Positions 33,641-42,387 of a stretch of 64,000 nucleotides of DNA are shown here, one piece after another. The stretch lies in the NCBI RefSeq assembly GCF_000376565.1, contig NZ_BARG01000017.1, positions 38,325 to 102,324 of the forward strand, written 5' to 3'. How positions within the stretch are numbered: the stretch's first letter is position 1; the number at the start of each line of letters is the position of its first letter. The position numbers and the translations under genes are program-made. A model generated the notes under the pieces. That model was not told the DNA's origin, ran no database searches, and worked only from the letters and a program-made list of their open reading frames with translations. Origin of the DNA: Streptomyces hokutonensis (GTDB taxonomy: Bacteria > Actinomycetota > Actinomycetes > Streptomycetales > Streptomycetaceae).

Positions 33641-36616
33641 CTATCGGCCGGGGGAGGCCACCGGTGTCACCGGTACTCCTCCGGCCGCGCTGCCCATGAG
33701 CGTCAGCCGTACGTCCTTCGGGCCCGCCGGTGTGGTGCCGTCGGACAGGACGGCCAGGGCGAGGGTGTTGGTGCCGCGTGTGCGGAGGATGCCGTTCGGC
33801 AGGGCGAAGGTGTGCTGGGGGCCCACGTCGTTGATGTACTGGCCCATGTTCCAGCCGTTCAGGAAGATCTGGACGCGGTAGGCGCGCGTCGGGTCGTCGT
33901 CGAGGACGAGGCCGATCGAGGCGTCGACGCCGGTGTCCACGGCGAGTTCGAAGGTGGTCCGGTACCAGGCCACGCCCTGCCGCTTGTCGGCGCGGGGGAG
34001 GGTGACGGCGTCCCAGCCGGAGTCCGGGAAGTCCGGGAGGTGCCAGCCCTCGCGTTCGCCGTACAGGCCGCCGTTGTTCTGCGGGCCGCGCACCGGGTCG
34101 GGTGCCGCCTCGCCCTGGAGGCGCCAACTCGGCTTCGGGGAGGCGCCCTTGAAGGTCACGGCGGTGAGACCGCGGGCGGCCTTGTGGGTGTCGAGGGCCT
34201 TGCCGTCCTGGTCGTGCTGCATCCGCCGGACGAGGACGGACAGGACGTGCGGACCGGCCGTGCGCAGCTTCTCCGGGACCGCGAGGGTCGCCTTCGCGGT
34301 CCAACTACCTTGCCGGACACTGGTGGTGGTCGGCACCGGCATCCGGTGGGTGCCGAGCGGTTCGCCGTCGAGCCAGGCCATCAGCAGGCCCTGCGTGCCG
34401 GTGCTGTAGGCGAGGGTCACCGATTCCAGGGCGTCGGCGGCGGCCGTGGTGAACCGGCCCCGGTACCAGACGTCGCCGTAGTGGAAGCCGTAGTCGTCCG
34501 CGAAGAGGACGGGCTGTCCGGAGGGGACGGCCGTCGTGCTGAACGACGAAGTCTTGTTCGCCACAGCCCACTTGGAGTCGTCGAAGGCGACCGCGGCCTC
34601 CTGGTTCTCCACCTTCCGGCGCCAGCCGTCGAGCGCGGGGAGCGGTACCGCGGGCACTCCCGGCAGCAGCGCGTCCGGGTTCGAGCGCAGGCTGAACGCG
34701 TTGGTGACGGTCGCGGGCACGGCCTGCCCGTTCCAGGTGACCTCGGTGATCCCGCGCGGCCCCCACACCTCAAGGCCGGTCTCCGCGACGGTGTCGCCGG
34801 TCAGGTGGGCGGTCGTGCCGCTGACGGTGGCCTCGCGCAGCAGCGCCGGGCCGTAGACCAGCGCGGTGCCCGAGCCGGTCTCGTAGGGCCACAGGCGTAC
34901 GGAGCCGGCCTCGTCGGCGAAGACCAGCAGGAGGGCGTTGTCGACGCCGCCGCCCTGGACGAGGACCCGGGTCAGGCCGCCGATGCCGAGCGGGACGGTG
35001 ACGTGCAGGATGCCGCGGTCCCAGACCCAGGCGGCCTGCGCGTCGAGCCGGGTCACCACCGGCTCCTCCGGGCACTCCACCACGGCGTGCGCCATCTCGC
35101 CGCGCTTCCCGGCGAACACGGCGATGTCCTGCCGGCCGGCGGTGAGGACCATCATCGGGGTGGCGGTCGAGTACCTCAACTTGCGTTCGCCGAGGGCGAG
35201 TCGGGTCACCAGGAGGCGGGCGTCCTGGGCCGGGACGGTGACCTCGATGTCGTCGTCCGCGGTCGACAGGGTCGAAGTGACGTCCGCCGCGCCGTCGTTG
35301 CGCAGCACGTAGACGTGCGAGCCGGTGTCGGAGTTGGTGAGGTGGTACGCCTTCAGCCCGGCCACCGTGACGTCCGCCGCCCGGTCCAGCTTGGCGAAGT
35401 CGGGCACCGTCCGCAGCAGATGGCCGAGTTGGTGCATCGGGACGAGCTTCTCGGTCGGGTTGCGGCCCTCGTCGAAGGCGGCGCCGTAGTCGTACGACGT
35501 GTAGACGACCGGCGCCGGCAGCCAGCCCCACGAGGTGCCGCCGAAGGTCATGTAGACGTTGTGCAGGGTCAGTCCGTTGGCGAGGTTGGTGAGATAGAAC
35601 CGCCGCTCGTACGCCGCGTCCCGCGTCCGGCGCGACTCCGCGTAGCCCTTCCCCTCGAACCAGGACCCGCCCCACGGATCGAACCAGCCGCCCCCGAACT
35701 CCGGTACGAAACCAGGGGTCTTGGGGCTGGCGGTCGCCCCGCCCTTGGCCCCGCCGATCCCGAAGTGGCCCCAGTCCGGCGGCGGTTGGGTCGGCGTCGG
35801 ATACCCGTCGAAGCCGTACAGCCAACCGCCCGTGTCACCACCGATGTCGAACGATCCCGGGGTCCAATAACCGTTGCGGCCCTTGTCGTTGTGGAACAGC
35901 GGGACGTCGATGCCGTCGGCGCGCACCTTCTTGTACAGGTGGGACATGTAGGCGGCGCCGTCCGGGTGGGTCACCTGGCCGTCGTACTCGTTCTCGATCT
36001 GGTAGAGCAGCACCGTGCCCTTGCCCTGCGTGAACAGGTGCTTGGACACGATGGAGTTGACCTGGGTCAGCCACTCGTCGACGTGCGAGAGATACGTCGG
36101 GTCGGCGGTCCTGGCGGTGCCCTTGGTGGCGGTCAGCCAGCCGGGGAAGCCGCCCGCGTCGATCTCCGCGTTGATGTACGGGCCCGGGCGCAGGATGACG
36201 TAGAGGCCGGTCTCGGCGGCCGTGCGCAGGAAGAGGTCGAGGTCGCGGACGCCCGTGAAGTCGTAGTGGCCCTGTGCGGGGGAGTGGTAGTTCCACGAGA
36301 CGTAGATGCTGACCGCGTTGTAGCCGAAGGCACGCATCTTCTGCAGGACGTCCCGCCACAGGGACGGGCTCGGCAGCCGGAACGGGTGCATCTCGCCCGA
36401 CCACAGGACCAGGCGTCTGCCGTCGACGAGCAGGGAGTAGCGGTCGTAGCCGATCGTGTGCGGCAGCCCGTCCGCTCCCGGCGGGGCGGGGGGCGGGCCG
36501 GTCGGCACGACGTGCGCGGCGTAGGCGTCCGGGGAAGCCGCGCTGCCACCGCCCAGCGCGAGTCCGAGCGCGGCCGTACCCGCGAGGGTGCTGAAGGTAC
36601 GCCTGCTCAGCTCCAC
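33641..36616 (-). CDS. Secreted GH35 beta-galactosidase
   Basis: The 991-residue protein carries a Tat-type signal (MELSRRTFSTLAGTAALGLA; twin Arg). The GH35 TIM barrel follows, with YSLLVDGRRLVLWSGEMHPF, acid/base Glu in LYQIENEYDG and nucleophile Glu in FVPEFGGGWF. Several beta-sandwich domains follow, including a C-terminal galactose-binding-like region (INDVGPQHTFALPNGILRTR in part). It would remove beta-galactosyl residues from plant galactans. The GTG start has AAAGGAG seven bases upstream. It ends 12 bases from the convergent GH51 gene. Confidence 0.9.
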   Translation of the reverse strand: MELSRRTFSTLAGTAALGLALGGGSAASPDAYAAHVVPTGPPPAPPGADGLPHTIGYDRYSLLVDGRRLVLWSGEMHPFRLPSPSLWRDVLQKMRAFGYNAVSIYVSWNYHSPAQGHYDFTGVRDLDLFLRTAAETGLYVILRPGPYINAEIDAGGFPGWLTATKGTARTADPTYLSHVDEWLTQVNSIVSKHLFTQGKGTVLLYQIENEYDGQVTHPDGAAYMSHLYKKVRADGIDVPLFHNDKGRNGYWTPGSFDIGGDTGGWLYGFDGYPTPTQPPPDWGHFGIGGAKGGATASPKTPGFVPEFGGGWFDPWGGSWFEGKGYAESRRTRDAAYERRFYLTNLANGLTLHNVYMTFGGTSWGWLPAPVVYTSYDYGAAFDEGRNPTEKLVPMHQLGHLLRTVPDFAKLDRAADVTVAGLKAYHLTNSDTGSHVYVLRNDGAADVTSTLSTADDDIEVTVPAQDARLLVTRLALGERKLRYSTATPMMVLTAGRQDIAVFAGKRGEMAHAVVECPEEPVVTRLDAQAAWVWDRGILHVTVPLGIGGLTRVLVQGGGVDNALLLVFADEAGSVRLWPYETGSGTALVYGPALLREATVSGTTAHLTGDTVAETGLEVWGPRGITEVTWNGQAVPATVTNAFSLRSNPDALLPGVPAVPLPALDGWRRKVENQEAAVAFDDSKWAVANKTSSFSTTAVPSGQPVLFADDYGFHYGDVWYRGRFTTAAADALESVTLAYSTGTQGLLMAWLDGEPLGTHRMPVPTTTSVRQGSWTAKATLAVPEKLRTAGPHVLSVLVRRMQHDQDGKALDTHKAARGLTAVTFKGASPKPSWRLQGEAAPDPVRGPQNNGGLYGEREGWHLPDFPDSGWDAVTLPRADKRQGVAWYRTTFELAVDTGVDASIGLVLDDDPTRAYRVQIFLNGWNMGQYINDVGPQHTFALPNGILRTRGTNTLALAVLSDGTTPAGPKDVRLTLMGSAAGGVPVTPVASPGR

Positions 36617-36703
36617 TGGAAGCTCCTTTCGGGGTCCGGTCCGTCGGCGGCACGTGCGAAGCCATTTTCCGTGGTGATCCCGGGAGGCTTTCGTGCGGGG
36701 TCA

Positions 36704-36718
36704 TTCTGTACGCCAGAA
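36704..36718. promoter_or_regulatory. TTCTG-N5-CAGAA dyad, probable Rrf2 operator
   Basis: A perfect dyad TTCTGTACGCCAGAA sits 17 bases before the ATG of the Rrf2 regulator, in the gap it shares with the divergent beta-galactosidase gene. The position fits autoregulation. I found no second copy before the TSUP exporter. Confidence 0.5.
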
Positions 36719-36735
36719 CGGCCCACAATGGACGC

Positions 36736-37194
36736 ATGAGGATCTCGGCACGGGCGGATTACGCGGTACGGGCGGTACTGGAGCTCGCCGTACGGGGTGA
36801 CGACGGCCCGCTGAAGGCCGAGACCATCGCCACCACCCAGGGCATCCCGCACAAGTTCCTGGAGGGCATTCTCGGCGATCTCCGGCGCGCCGGGATCGTC
36901 GACAGCCGGCGCGGCGGGGGCGGCGGCTACCGGCTGGCGCGCGACGCGACCGCGATCACCGTCGCGGACGTCATACGCGCGGTGGACGGCCCGATCGTGT
37001 CGGTGCGCGGCGAGCGCCCCACCGGCCTCGCCTACACCGGCTCCGCCGAACCCCTCCTCCCGCTGTGGATCGCGCTGCGCGCCAACGTCCGCAAGATCCT
37101 GGAGGGCGTCACGCTCGCGGACATCGCGGCGGACGCGCTGCCCGAGCCCGTACGGGCGCTCGCCGCGGAACCGGCGGCCTGGGAGAACCCCTAG
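36736..37194 (+). CDS. Rrf2-family transcriptional regulator
   Basis: The 152-residue regulator begins MRISARADYAVRAVLELAV and has the Rrf2 winged helix (GIPHKFLEGILGDLRRAGIV, GGGGGYRLAR). The three cysteines that hold an iron-sulphur cluster in IscR/NsrR are absent; there is no Cys at all. It should therefore be of the CymR/cysteine-metabolism or redox-independent type. It precedes a TSUP sulphur-anion exporter, which supports a role in sulphur control. Its last codons and stop lie inside the left arm of the inverted-repeat element, so its C-terminus may have been shaped by insertion. Confidence 0.87.
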   Translation: MRISARADYAVRAVLELAVRGDDGPLKAETIATTQGIPHKFLEGILGDLRRAGIVDSRRGGGGGYRLARDATAITVADVIRAVDGPIVSVRGERPTGLAYTGSAEPLLPLWIALRANVRKILEGVTLADIAADALPEPVRALAAEPAAWENP

Positions 37195-37397
37195 GGCCTG
37201 TCTGACCATTCCCGTCTGCCTCGCGACGCCATGCACGCACGCTCGCCGCACCGGGCGCAGACCCAAGTACGTCCAGTACGAGGGTCCACGCCCGGCACTC
37301 CCCCAGCCTCCGGCCGGGGGGACCCCCAGAGCACGCACCTGACGCCGCGAGGCCGCCCTCCGGGCGACGACGGGAAGTGTCAGACAGGCCCTAGGGG
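37190..37397. repeat. MITE-like element with 19-bp terminal inverted repeats
   Basis: The sequence CCCCTAGGGCCTGTCTGAC at the left end is repeated as its exact reverse complement at the right end (37379-37397). Internal shorter dyads (GCCTCGCGACGCC near 37219 and GACGCCGCGAGGC near 37341) allow the whole element to fold. There is no coding capacity. The left arm supplies the stop codon of the Rrf2 gene. I recall similar GGCCTGTCTGAC-bounded elements in other Streptomyces, but could not search. Confidence 0.75.
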
Positions 37398-37496
37398 CGC
37401 GCGGTCTCAGGCCGCACTCAGAATCACCCTTTAGCGTCACCTCCCGTTCATCCCTACCCAACCGGTGGGAAACCCGGGAACGAGAGGCCGCTCGAC

Positions 37497-38420
37497 ATGC
37501 GCACGCTGATACTGCTCGCCCTCGCGGGCCTGGGGGCCCAGCTCGTGGACGGCAGCCTCGGCATGGCCTACGGGGTCACCTCGACGACGCTGCTGCTGGC
37601 CATGGGCGCCAATCCGGCCGCCGCCTCCGCCACGGTCCATCTCTCCGAGATCGGTACGACCCTGATGTCCGGGGCCTCGCACTGGCGGTTCGGGAACGTG
37701 GACTGGAAGGTCGTCGTGCGGATCGGCGTGCCGGGCGCGGTCGGGTCCTTCCTGGGGGCGACCGCGCTGTCGAAGCTCTCGACGGAGGTCGCGGAGCCGG
37801 TGATGTCGCTGATCCTGCTCGGGCTCGGTGTCTACGTCATGTCCCGGTTCACCTTCAAGGGGCTGCCGGAGGGACGGCTCGGCAAGCCGCTGCGGAGGCG
37901 GTTCCTGGCGCCGCTGGGCCTCGTCGCCGGGTTCCTGGACGCCACCGGCGGGGGCGGCTGGGGGCCGGTCGGTACGCCCGCGCTGCTGGCCAGCGGGCGG
38001 ATGGAGCCGCGCAAGGTGATCGGCTCGGTCGACACCAGCGAGTTCCTGGTCGCGGTCGCGGCGAGCCTCGGTTTCCTGTTCTCGCTCGGGTCCCAGGGGC
38101 TGAAGTGGACCTGGGTGATCGCCTTCCTGCTCGGCGGGGTGATCGCCGCGCCGGTCGCCGCGTGGCTGGTGCGGCTGGTGCCGCCCCGGGTGCTGGGTTC
38201 GGCGGTCGGCGGGATCATCGTCGTCACCAACGTCCGTACGCTGCTGCACAGCGACTGGATCGGTGCGCCGGGCGCGCTGAGCACGCCGGTCTACGTTCTG
38301 CTGTACGGGATGTGGGCTGCCGCTCTGGCGTACTCGGTCCGCGCCCATCGCCGGGACGAGGCGAGGAAGGCGCGGACCGAGTCCGAGTCCGCCGAAGGGC
38401 GGCAGCCCGTCAGGGTGTGA
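37497..38420 (+). CDS. TSUP (TauE/SafE) sulphur-anion exporter
   Basis: The 307-residue membrane protein has about eight helices and two TSUP repeats. The repeats are marked by LVDGSLGMAYGVTSTTLLL in the first half and FLDATGGGGWGPVGTPALL in the second. Family members export sulphite, sulphonates or take up sulphate-like anions. Placement after an Rrf2 regulator is common for sulphur metabolism. The ATG was chosen because the first helix starts directly; a GAGAGG binding site lies ten bases upstream. Confidence 0.88.
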   Translation: MRTLILLALAGLGAQLVDGSLGMAYGVTSTTLLLAMGANPAAASATVHLSEIGTTLMSGASHWRFGNVDWKVVVRIGVPGAVGSFLGATALSKLSTEVAEPVMSLILLGLGVYVMSRFTFKGLPEGRLGKPLRRRFLAPLGLVAGFLDATGGGGWGPVGTPALLASGRMEPRKVIGSVDTSEFLVAVAASLGFLFSLGSQGLKWTWVIAFLLGGVIAAPVAAWLVRLVPPRVLGSAVGGIIVVTNVRTLLHSDWIGAPGALSTPVYVLLYGMWAAALAYSVRAHRRDEARKARTESESAEGRQPVRV

Positions 38421-38773
38421 TCGGCGCTCGCCGATCAGTGCTCTGCGATCAACTTCCTCCCGGTCGAGTAGTGCCGACGCCCACTGTCATGGACAGCGAA
38501 GTTACGGCCGTACCTGAAGAGTTCCTTAATGTGCGGCTGTGAAGGGCCTGGGGACGGATCGGTCAACGCCCGCTTATTTCCACAGAGTTCACACACTGTG
38601 GAGAGGGTGTGAAAGGCGCAACTGTGAATGGCCTGAGTTCGCCCTGACCGTTCCGTGTGCGGCTTCCTACGATGCGAGCGCCCCGTCGGTCTTCACAGAA
38701 ACTTCATTGGTTCTTCAAAGATTGGGTCTTCAAGGACCTGGGGCACAGCCACCCCCCAACCCAAGGAGAAACC
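38421..38773. promoter_or_regulatory. Gene-free region with direct and inverted repeats before DUF4360
   Basis: No gene is visible in these 353 bases. They contain a direct repeat, CTGTGAA(G/T)GGCCTG, at 38537-38550 and 38622-38635. Between the copies is an inverted repeat, CCACAG at 38580-38585 and CTGTGG at 38596-38601. CTGTGA-type words recur several times, suggesting a regulator-binding array. The promoter of the secreted DUF4360 gene should lie in this region. Confidence 0.5.
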
Positions 38774-39430
38774 ATGCCTGGTGGGCTCCTCCTGAGTGGT
38801 GCGGTCGCCGCACTGCTCGCCACCGCGCTGCCGTCCGCGCAGCACTCGTCGTCGCCGGCCTTCGACGACCCGCCGCCGGACAAGATCGTCATCAACGTCG
38901 CGACCGTGAACGGCTCGGGCTGCCCGCAGGGCACGACGGCGGTCGCCGTCTCCGAGGACAACACCGCCTTCACCGTGACCTACAGCGCGTATCTCGCCCA
39001 GGTCGGCGGCAACTCCGACCCCACGGCGTTCCGCAAGAACTGCCAGCTCAACCTGGTCGTCCATGTCCCGCAGGGCTTCACCTACGCCATCGCGAGCGTC
39101 GACTACCGCGGCTTCGCCTCGCTCCAGCGCGGCGCGAGCGGTGCGCAGAAGGCCTCGTACTACTTCCAGGGCTCGTCGAGCACCGCGTCCAAGAACCACC
39201 CGTTCAACGGCCCCTACGACGACAACTGGCAGGCGACCGACAGCACCGACTGGGCCCAACTGGTCTGGGCGCCCTGTGGAGTTCAGCGCAACTTCAACAT
39301 CAACACGGAGCTGCGGGTCGCCGCCGGCACCTCGTCGTCCAGCGCGGTCAGCTTCATGACCATGGACTCGACGGACGGCGACATCAGCACGGTGTACCAC
39401 ATGGCGTGGAAGGAGTGCCCGGCCTCCTGA
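38774..39430 (+). CDS. Secreted DUF4360 protein
   Basis: The 218-residue product has a signal peptide (MPGGLLLSGAVAALLATALP) and a DUF4360 body with the typical start KIVINVATVNGSGCPQGTTAV, quoted in part as VNGSGCPQGT, plus the paired cysteines CQLNLVVHVPQGF and LVWAPCG. It is predicted to be extracellular and disulphide-bonded. DUF4360 is frequent in actinobacteria and fungi; its function is not known. The ATG has AAGGAG six bases upstream. Convergent to the dioxygenase gene with a strong terminator between. Confidence 0.85.
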   Translation: MPGGLLLSGAVAALLATALPSAQHSSSPAFDDPPPDKIVINVATVNGSGCPQGTTAVAVSEDNTAFTVTYSAYLAQVGGNSDPTAFRKNCQLNLVVHVPQGFTYAIASVDYRGFASLQRGASGAQKASYYFQGSSSTASKNHPFNGPYDDNWQATDSTDWAQLVWAPCGVQRNFNINTELRVAAGTSSSSAVSFMTMDSTDGDISTVYHMAWKECPAS

Positions 39431-39438
39431 GGTGAGGT

Positions 39439-39472
39439 GGGGGTGGCCCGTGTCGCACCGCGGGCCACCCCC
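39439..39472. terminator. Bidirectional terminator between convergent genes
   Basis: Perfect 12-base arms GGGGGTGGCCCG (39439-39450) and CGGGCCACCCCC (39461-39472) enclose a 10-base loop between the DUF4360 and dioxygenase stop codons. Confidence 0.8.
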
Positions 39473-39487
39473 CTTGGGTCCTTGGGC

Positions 39488-40255
39488 TCAGCTCTGCTGG
39501 ACGCCGAGCGTCAGCGTGCCGGTGTAGCCGGACGAGGTCGAACTGCCCAGCGCGGTAAGGGTCATGAGGCCGGACGCGGCGCCTCCGTCGTCGTAGATCG
39601 AGTCCTGCGCGAGGGTGGTGCGGGTGACCGTGTTGGTCGAGTACGGCGAGATCTTGGCGACGGCGGTGGTGATGGTCTCGTCGATGAACAGCTGGCCCGT
39701 GTGGAGTTCGCTGCCGCCGGTGAACGAGCCGTCCGAGGTGAGCGTGACGCCGGTGTGCACCTTGACGTGGATGTGCACGCAGCGGCCCCGGTACCAACCC
39801 GGGTAGATCGTGGTGATGTTGGCGAGTCCGGCGGAGTTCGTGAGGACGCCGCCGCGCAGGAAGGTGCCGTCGTCCGGTTCGCTGTGGCCGTTGTTGCCGA
39901 CGTAGCCGGAGTACTCGCCGAGCGCGTCGCAGTGCCAGATCTCGACCAGCGCGTTGGGGATCACCGCGCAGGTGCTGTCGTTCACCACCGTGAGGGCCAG
40001 CTTGAGCGGGATGCCGGCCTTGCCTTCGGTGACGTTGGCGCGGACGAGGGCGCCGTCGAGGTAGTAGGGACCTTCGGTCATCTCCTTGGTGAGGGTGCAG
40101 ACTGCCGCCGCGGCGGCGGGAGTCGCGTCGGGCGTGGCTGCCGTGGGGGCTTCGGGCGCGGCGGCGCCGACGGCCAGTACGGCGGCCGTGGTGCCGGTGG
40201 CGATCAGTACGGTGCGGCGCCCGATCGGGTTGGTTGCTCCAGAAGTGTCTGTCAT
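39488..40255 (-). CDS. Secreted intradiol ring-cleavage dioxygenase
   Basis: The 255-residue protein has a Tat-type signal (PIGRRTVLIATGTTAAVLAV) and an intradiol dioxygenase beta-sandwich. The Fe(III) ligands can be placed: Tyr in TEGPYYLDG, Tyr in TIYPGWYRGR, and two His in CVHIHVKVHTG. The family signature LVEIWHCDALGEYSGY is intact. Such exported enzymes open catechol-type rings, for example from lignin. Two starts are possible, ATG at 40255 and GTG at 40261; the choice adds only two residues. Confidence 0.87.
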   Translation of the reverse strand: MTDTSGATNPIGRRTVLIATGTTAAVLAVGAAAPEAPTAATPDATPAAAAAVCTLTKEMTEGPYYLDGALVRANVTEGKAGIPLKLALTVVNDSTCAVIPNALVEIWHCDALGEYSGYVGNNGHSEPDDGTFLRGGVLTNSAGLANITTIYPGWYRGRCVHIHVKVHTGVTLTSDGSFTGGSELHTGQLFIDETITTAVAKISPYSTNTVTRTTLAQDSIYDDGGAASGLMTLTALGSSTSSGYTGTLTLGVQQS

Positions 40256-40401
40256 GGACACGGCACCCTAGGTGAGGATTCTGTTGGTCAGCTGTGGGGT
40301 TGGCAAAGTGACACTTCGTCAAGTTCCTTGCAGGACACGGGACATGGCCACTGCCGATACCTGCCTCCGGCCGGCCCGATGGCTCGGGAGAGGATCGCGG
40401 G

Positions 40402-40920
40402 GTGAACGACTTCGACTTCCGCCGCGCCGAACCCGGCGAGTTCCCGCGCCTGGGCGCCGCGCTGGACACGGTCAACCGTGACTTCGCGGCGATCTTCCCG
40501 GACCGGGAGCCGCTGGTCCTGATGGTCTGGGGCGGGGACGAGGACCTCGGTGAGCAGGTCTACGTCGCGCTGTCCGACGGCACCTCACAGGGCAACGGCC
40601 TGTCCGAACCCGAGGAGGCCGGCGCCGATCCTCTGGTCCATGTCGCGGAGGCGGCGCAGGAGACCGTGGTCGAACTGCTCTGGCAGGCCTGGCCGGTGTG
40701 CCCGTTCCACAAGCTCGGTACGCATCCGCGTCCCGAGGGGACGACCGCCGACTGGGAGTACGGGGAGAGCTGGGGCCCGGGGGTGGTCTGGTGGTGCCGG
40801 GGCCGTCGCGGCGGTGACTGCCACGACCTCGCGCCGGTGGGCGAACTGGCCGGTGCCCTGCCCGGCAGGCAGCGGCGGGAGGCGCGGCGCAGGGAGCGGA
40901 AGCGGGGCAGGACCGGATGA
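40402..40920 (+). CDS. Hypothetical acidic protein (172 aa)
   Basis: The product is acidic in its first two thirds, with a Trp/Cys-containing middle (QAWPVCPFHKLGTHP, WWCRGRRGGDCH) and a strongly basic tail. The Cys and His residues CPFH and C-x-H suggest possible metal binding. I do not recognise the family. The GTG start lies after GAGAGGATCGC. It has no obvious link to its neighbours. Confidence 0.6.
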   Translation: MNDFDFRRAEPGEFPRLGAALDTVNRDFAAIFPDREPLVLMVWGGDEDLGEQVYVALSDGTSQGNGLSEPEEAGADPLVHVAEAAQETVVELLWQAWPVCPFHKLGTHPRPEGTTADWEYGESWGPGVVWWCRGRRGGDCHDLAPVGELAGALPGRQRREARRRERKRGRTG

Positions 40921-40945
40921 TGCCGCGGCCCCGCTTCACCCCACG

Positions 40946-41923
40946 TCAGGGAGCCAGGCGGCGTTCGGCCGAGACGGAGTAGGCGTGGCGGCGGAAGGTC
41001 ACCATGGTGTCGTCGGAGAGGTCCACGCCGGGGGCGAGCCGGGTGGGGTCGAACACCTGCTGCTGCCAGTGGTCCTCGCGGGCCGAGCGGGCCGTGATGT
41101 GCAGCTGCCCGGCCGGGATCAGCGGCCGGTGCTCGGGCCAGGCCCGTGAGGGGTCGTGGGTCGGGTCGCCCGGCTCCGCGAACTGGAGGACCAGGGTGAA
41201 GGAGAGCGGTCCGGTCGTGAGCCGGGAGTCGAGGTCGCCGATGAGGAAGTCCGGGGCCAGCGTCTCGCCGTAGGCCGAATCCAGCTCCACTTCGCCGAGT
41301 TGGGGCACGAGCCGGTAGCGGAACGGCCGCCGCTCACCCGTCTCGTCCACCAACACGAAGGCGTGCAGGCCGTCGTAGCGGGCGGTGGCGAAACTGGCGG
41401 GCGCCTGCTGACCGGCGAAGGACTTCAACGCCCCCCGGCTCTCCGGGTGTTGGGCGAGCACGGTGGCGAACTTCCCGGCCGCCGCCAGCTTCCCCTTCGC
41501 CCGGTCGGCGAGCCCGCCCTCCGTGCCCGCCTTGCCCAGCGCCTCGACGAGGTCGATGAACCCCTCGGGATTGTGACTGGGAAAGACCCGGAAGGTGGCC
41601 GCCACCAGATCCATGACGCCCTTGCCGGCGTCGAGGAACTTCACGGCCATCCCGCGTACGCCGCGCACCCGGTCGTCGGCGTCGTAGCGGCCCGACCCGT
41701 TGGAGAACCGTACGACCGCCTCGGACTCGGCGGTCAGACAGGCGGCGGTCGTCCACTGCGAGACCTGCCCGCTGGGCACGAAGCGCGCGTCGTAGACGGC
41801 GCCGCGCGCGTGCAGCCGGCGGTCGTGCGGGCGCGGTGGCGCCGCGGCCTCGATCCGGTCGACGGCCTGTGCCGCGGTCATGCCGTCCTTGGTGACCGAG
41901 GAGTCCTGCGATGACTGAGCCAT
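40946..41923 (-). CDS. Catalase-family (SrpA-like) heme protein
   Basis: The 325-residue protein is a short catalase relative. It has HDRRLHARGAVYDARFVPSG with the distal His region, VVRFSNGSGR, GMAVKF, FRVFPSHNPEGF and DDTMVTFRRHAYSVSAERR near the end. It lacks the full C-terminal part of true catalases (about 480 aa), like SrpA-type heme peroxidases. The proximal Tyr (usually RxxxY) is not obvious. The ATG at 41923 begins MAQSSQDSS; a longer open frame upstream overlaps another gene and is rejected. Confidence 0.8.
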   Translation of the reverse strand: MAQSSQDSSVTKDGMTAAQAVDRIEAAAPPRPHDRRLHARGAVYDARFVPSGQVSQWTTAACLTAESEAVVRFSNGSGRYDADDRVRGVRGMAVKFLDAGKGVMDLVAATFRVFPSHNPEGFIDLVEALGKAGTEGGLADRAKGKLAAAGKFATVLAQHPESRGALKSFAGQQAPASFATARYDGLHAFVLVDETGERRPFRYRLVPQLGEVELDSAYGETLAPDFLIGDLDSRLTTGPLSFTLVLQFAEPGDPTHDPSRAWPEHRPLIPAGQLHITARSAREDHWQQQVFDPTRLAPGVDLSDDTMVTFRRHAYSVSAERRLAP

Positions 41924-41930
41924 GCCCGCA

Positions 41931-42326
41931 TCATCGCACCAGCGGCCCCCGCAACTCCGTTCCCGGCCGCCCCCACGGCGCCAGTTGGAGCACGCCGAAC
42001 GCCGCCTCCACGGTGAGGAACAGCCACAGGAACCGGGGGGCACCCTGCGCGAGGGCGTACCCCTGCCAGGCGGTGAACAGCACACGCGCCACCCCGTCGA
42101 GCAGACCGTGCAGCGCCACCGGCCGGACGATCCGCAGCACGGCCCAGACGACCACCACCGACCCCAGCAGATTCGCGTACAGGGTCTGAACCGGGTCGAG
42201 TTCGGGCAGTCCGCCCAGCGCGTCGTGCACCAGCGCGTACGTCCACGGGGTCGCGAAGCCGGCCGTCACGACGAGGTCGTACCAGGCGCTGGCCCGTACG
42301 ACCCGGAGATAGGAGGTGATCGTCAT
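41931..42326 (-). CDS. Small multi-pass membrane protein
   Basis: The 131-residue product has about four hydrophobic helices (VVTAGFATPWTYALVHDALG, LLGSVVVVWAVLRIV, FLWLFLTVEAAFGVLQL). I do not recognise the family with certainty; small DoxX-like or DUF-type membrane proteins have this size. It is divergent from a MerR gene with a 61-base gap holding a MerR-style promoter, so it is probably the MerR target. Confidence 0.7.
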   Translation of the reverse strand: MTITSYLRVVRASAWYDLVVTAGFATPWTYALVHDALGGLPELDPVQTLYANLLGSVVVVWAVLRIVRPVALHGLLDGVARVLFTAWQGYALAQGAPRFLWLFLTVEAAFGVLQLAPWGRPGTELRGPLVR

Positions 42327-42336
42327 GCCGCCGACG

Positions 42337-42365
42337 CTAAACAGTGGAGTGCGGTCCAAGGTCAA
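42337..42365 (-). promoter_or_regulatory. MerR-type promoter with TGGA-N6-TCCA dyad
   Basis: On the minus strand TTGACC (complement of 42360-42365) and GTTTAG (complement of 42337-42342) could be -35 and -10 boxes with 17 bases between. A dyad TGGAGTGCGGTCCA at 42345-42358 fills the spacer, the arrangement used by MerR activators. It would drive the small membrane protein gene. Confidence 0.45.
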
Positions 42366-42387
42366 GCCATCAGGTCATCATGTGGGC

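Noticed and set aside
33812..36739. 975-residue plus-strand open frame
   Set aside because: It is antisense to the GH35 gene, which has Tat signal and both catalytic Glu motifs.
41924..42085. Upstream extension of the catalase-like frame
   Set aside because: It overlaps the small membrane protein gene and gives a Cys/Arg-rich leader with no family match.
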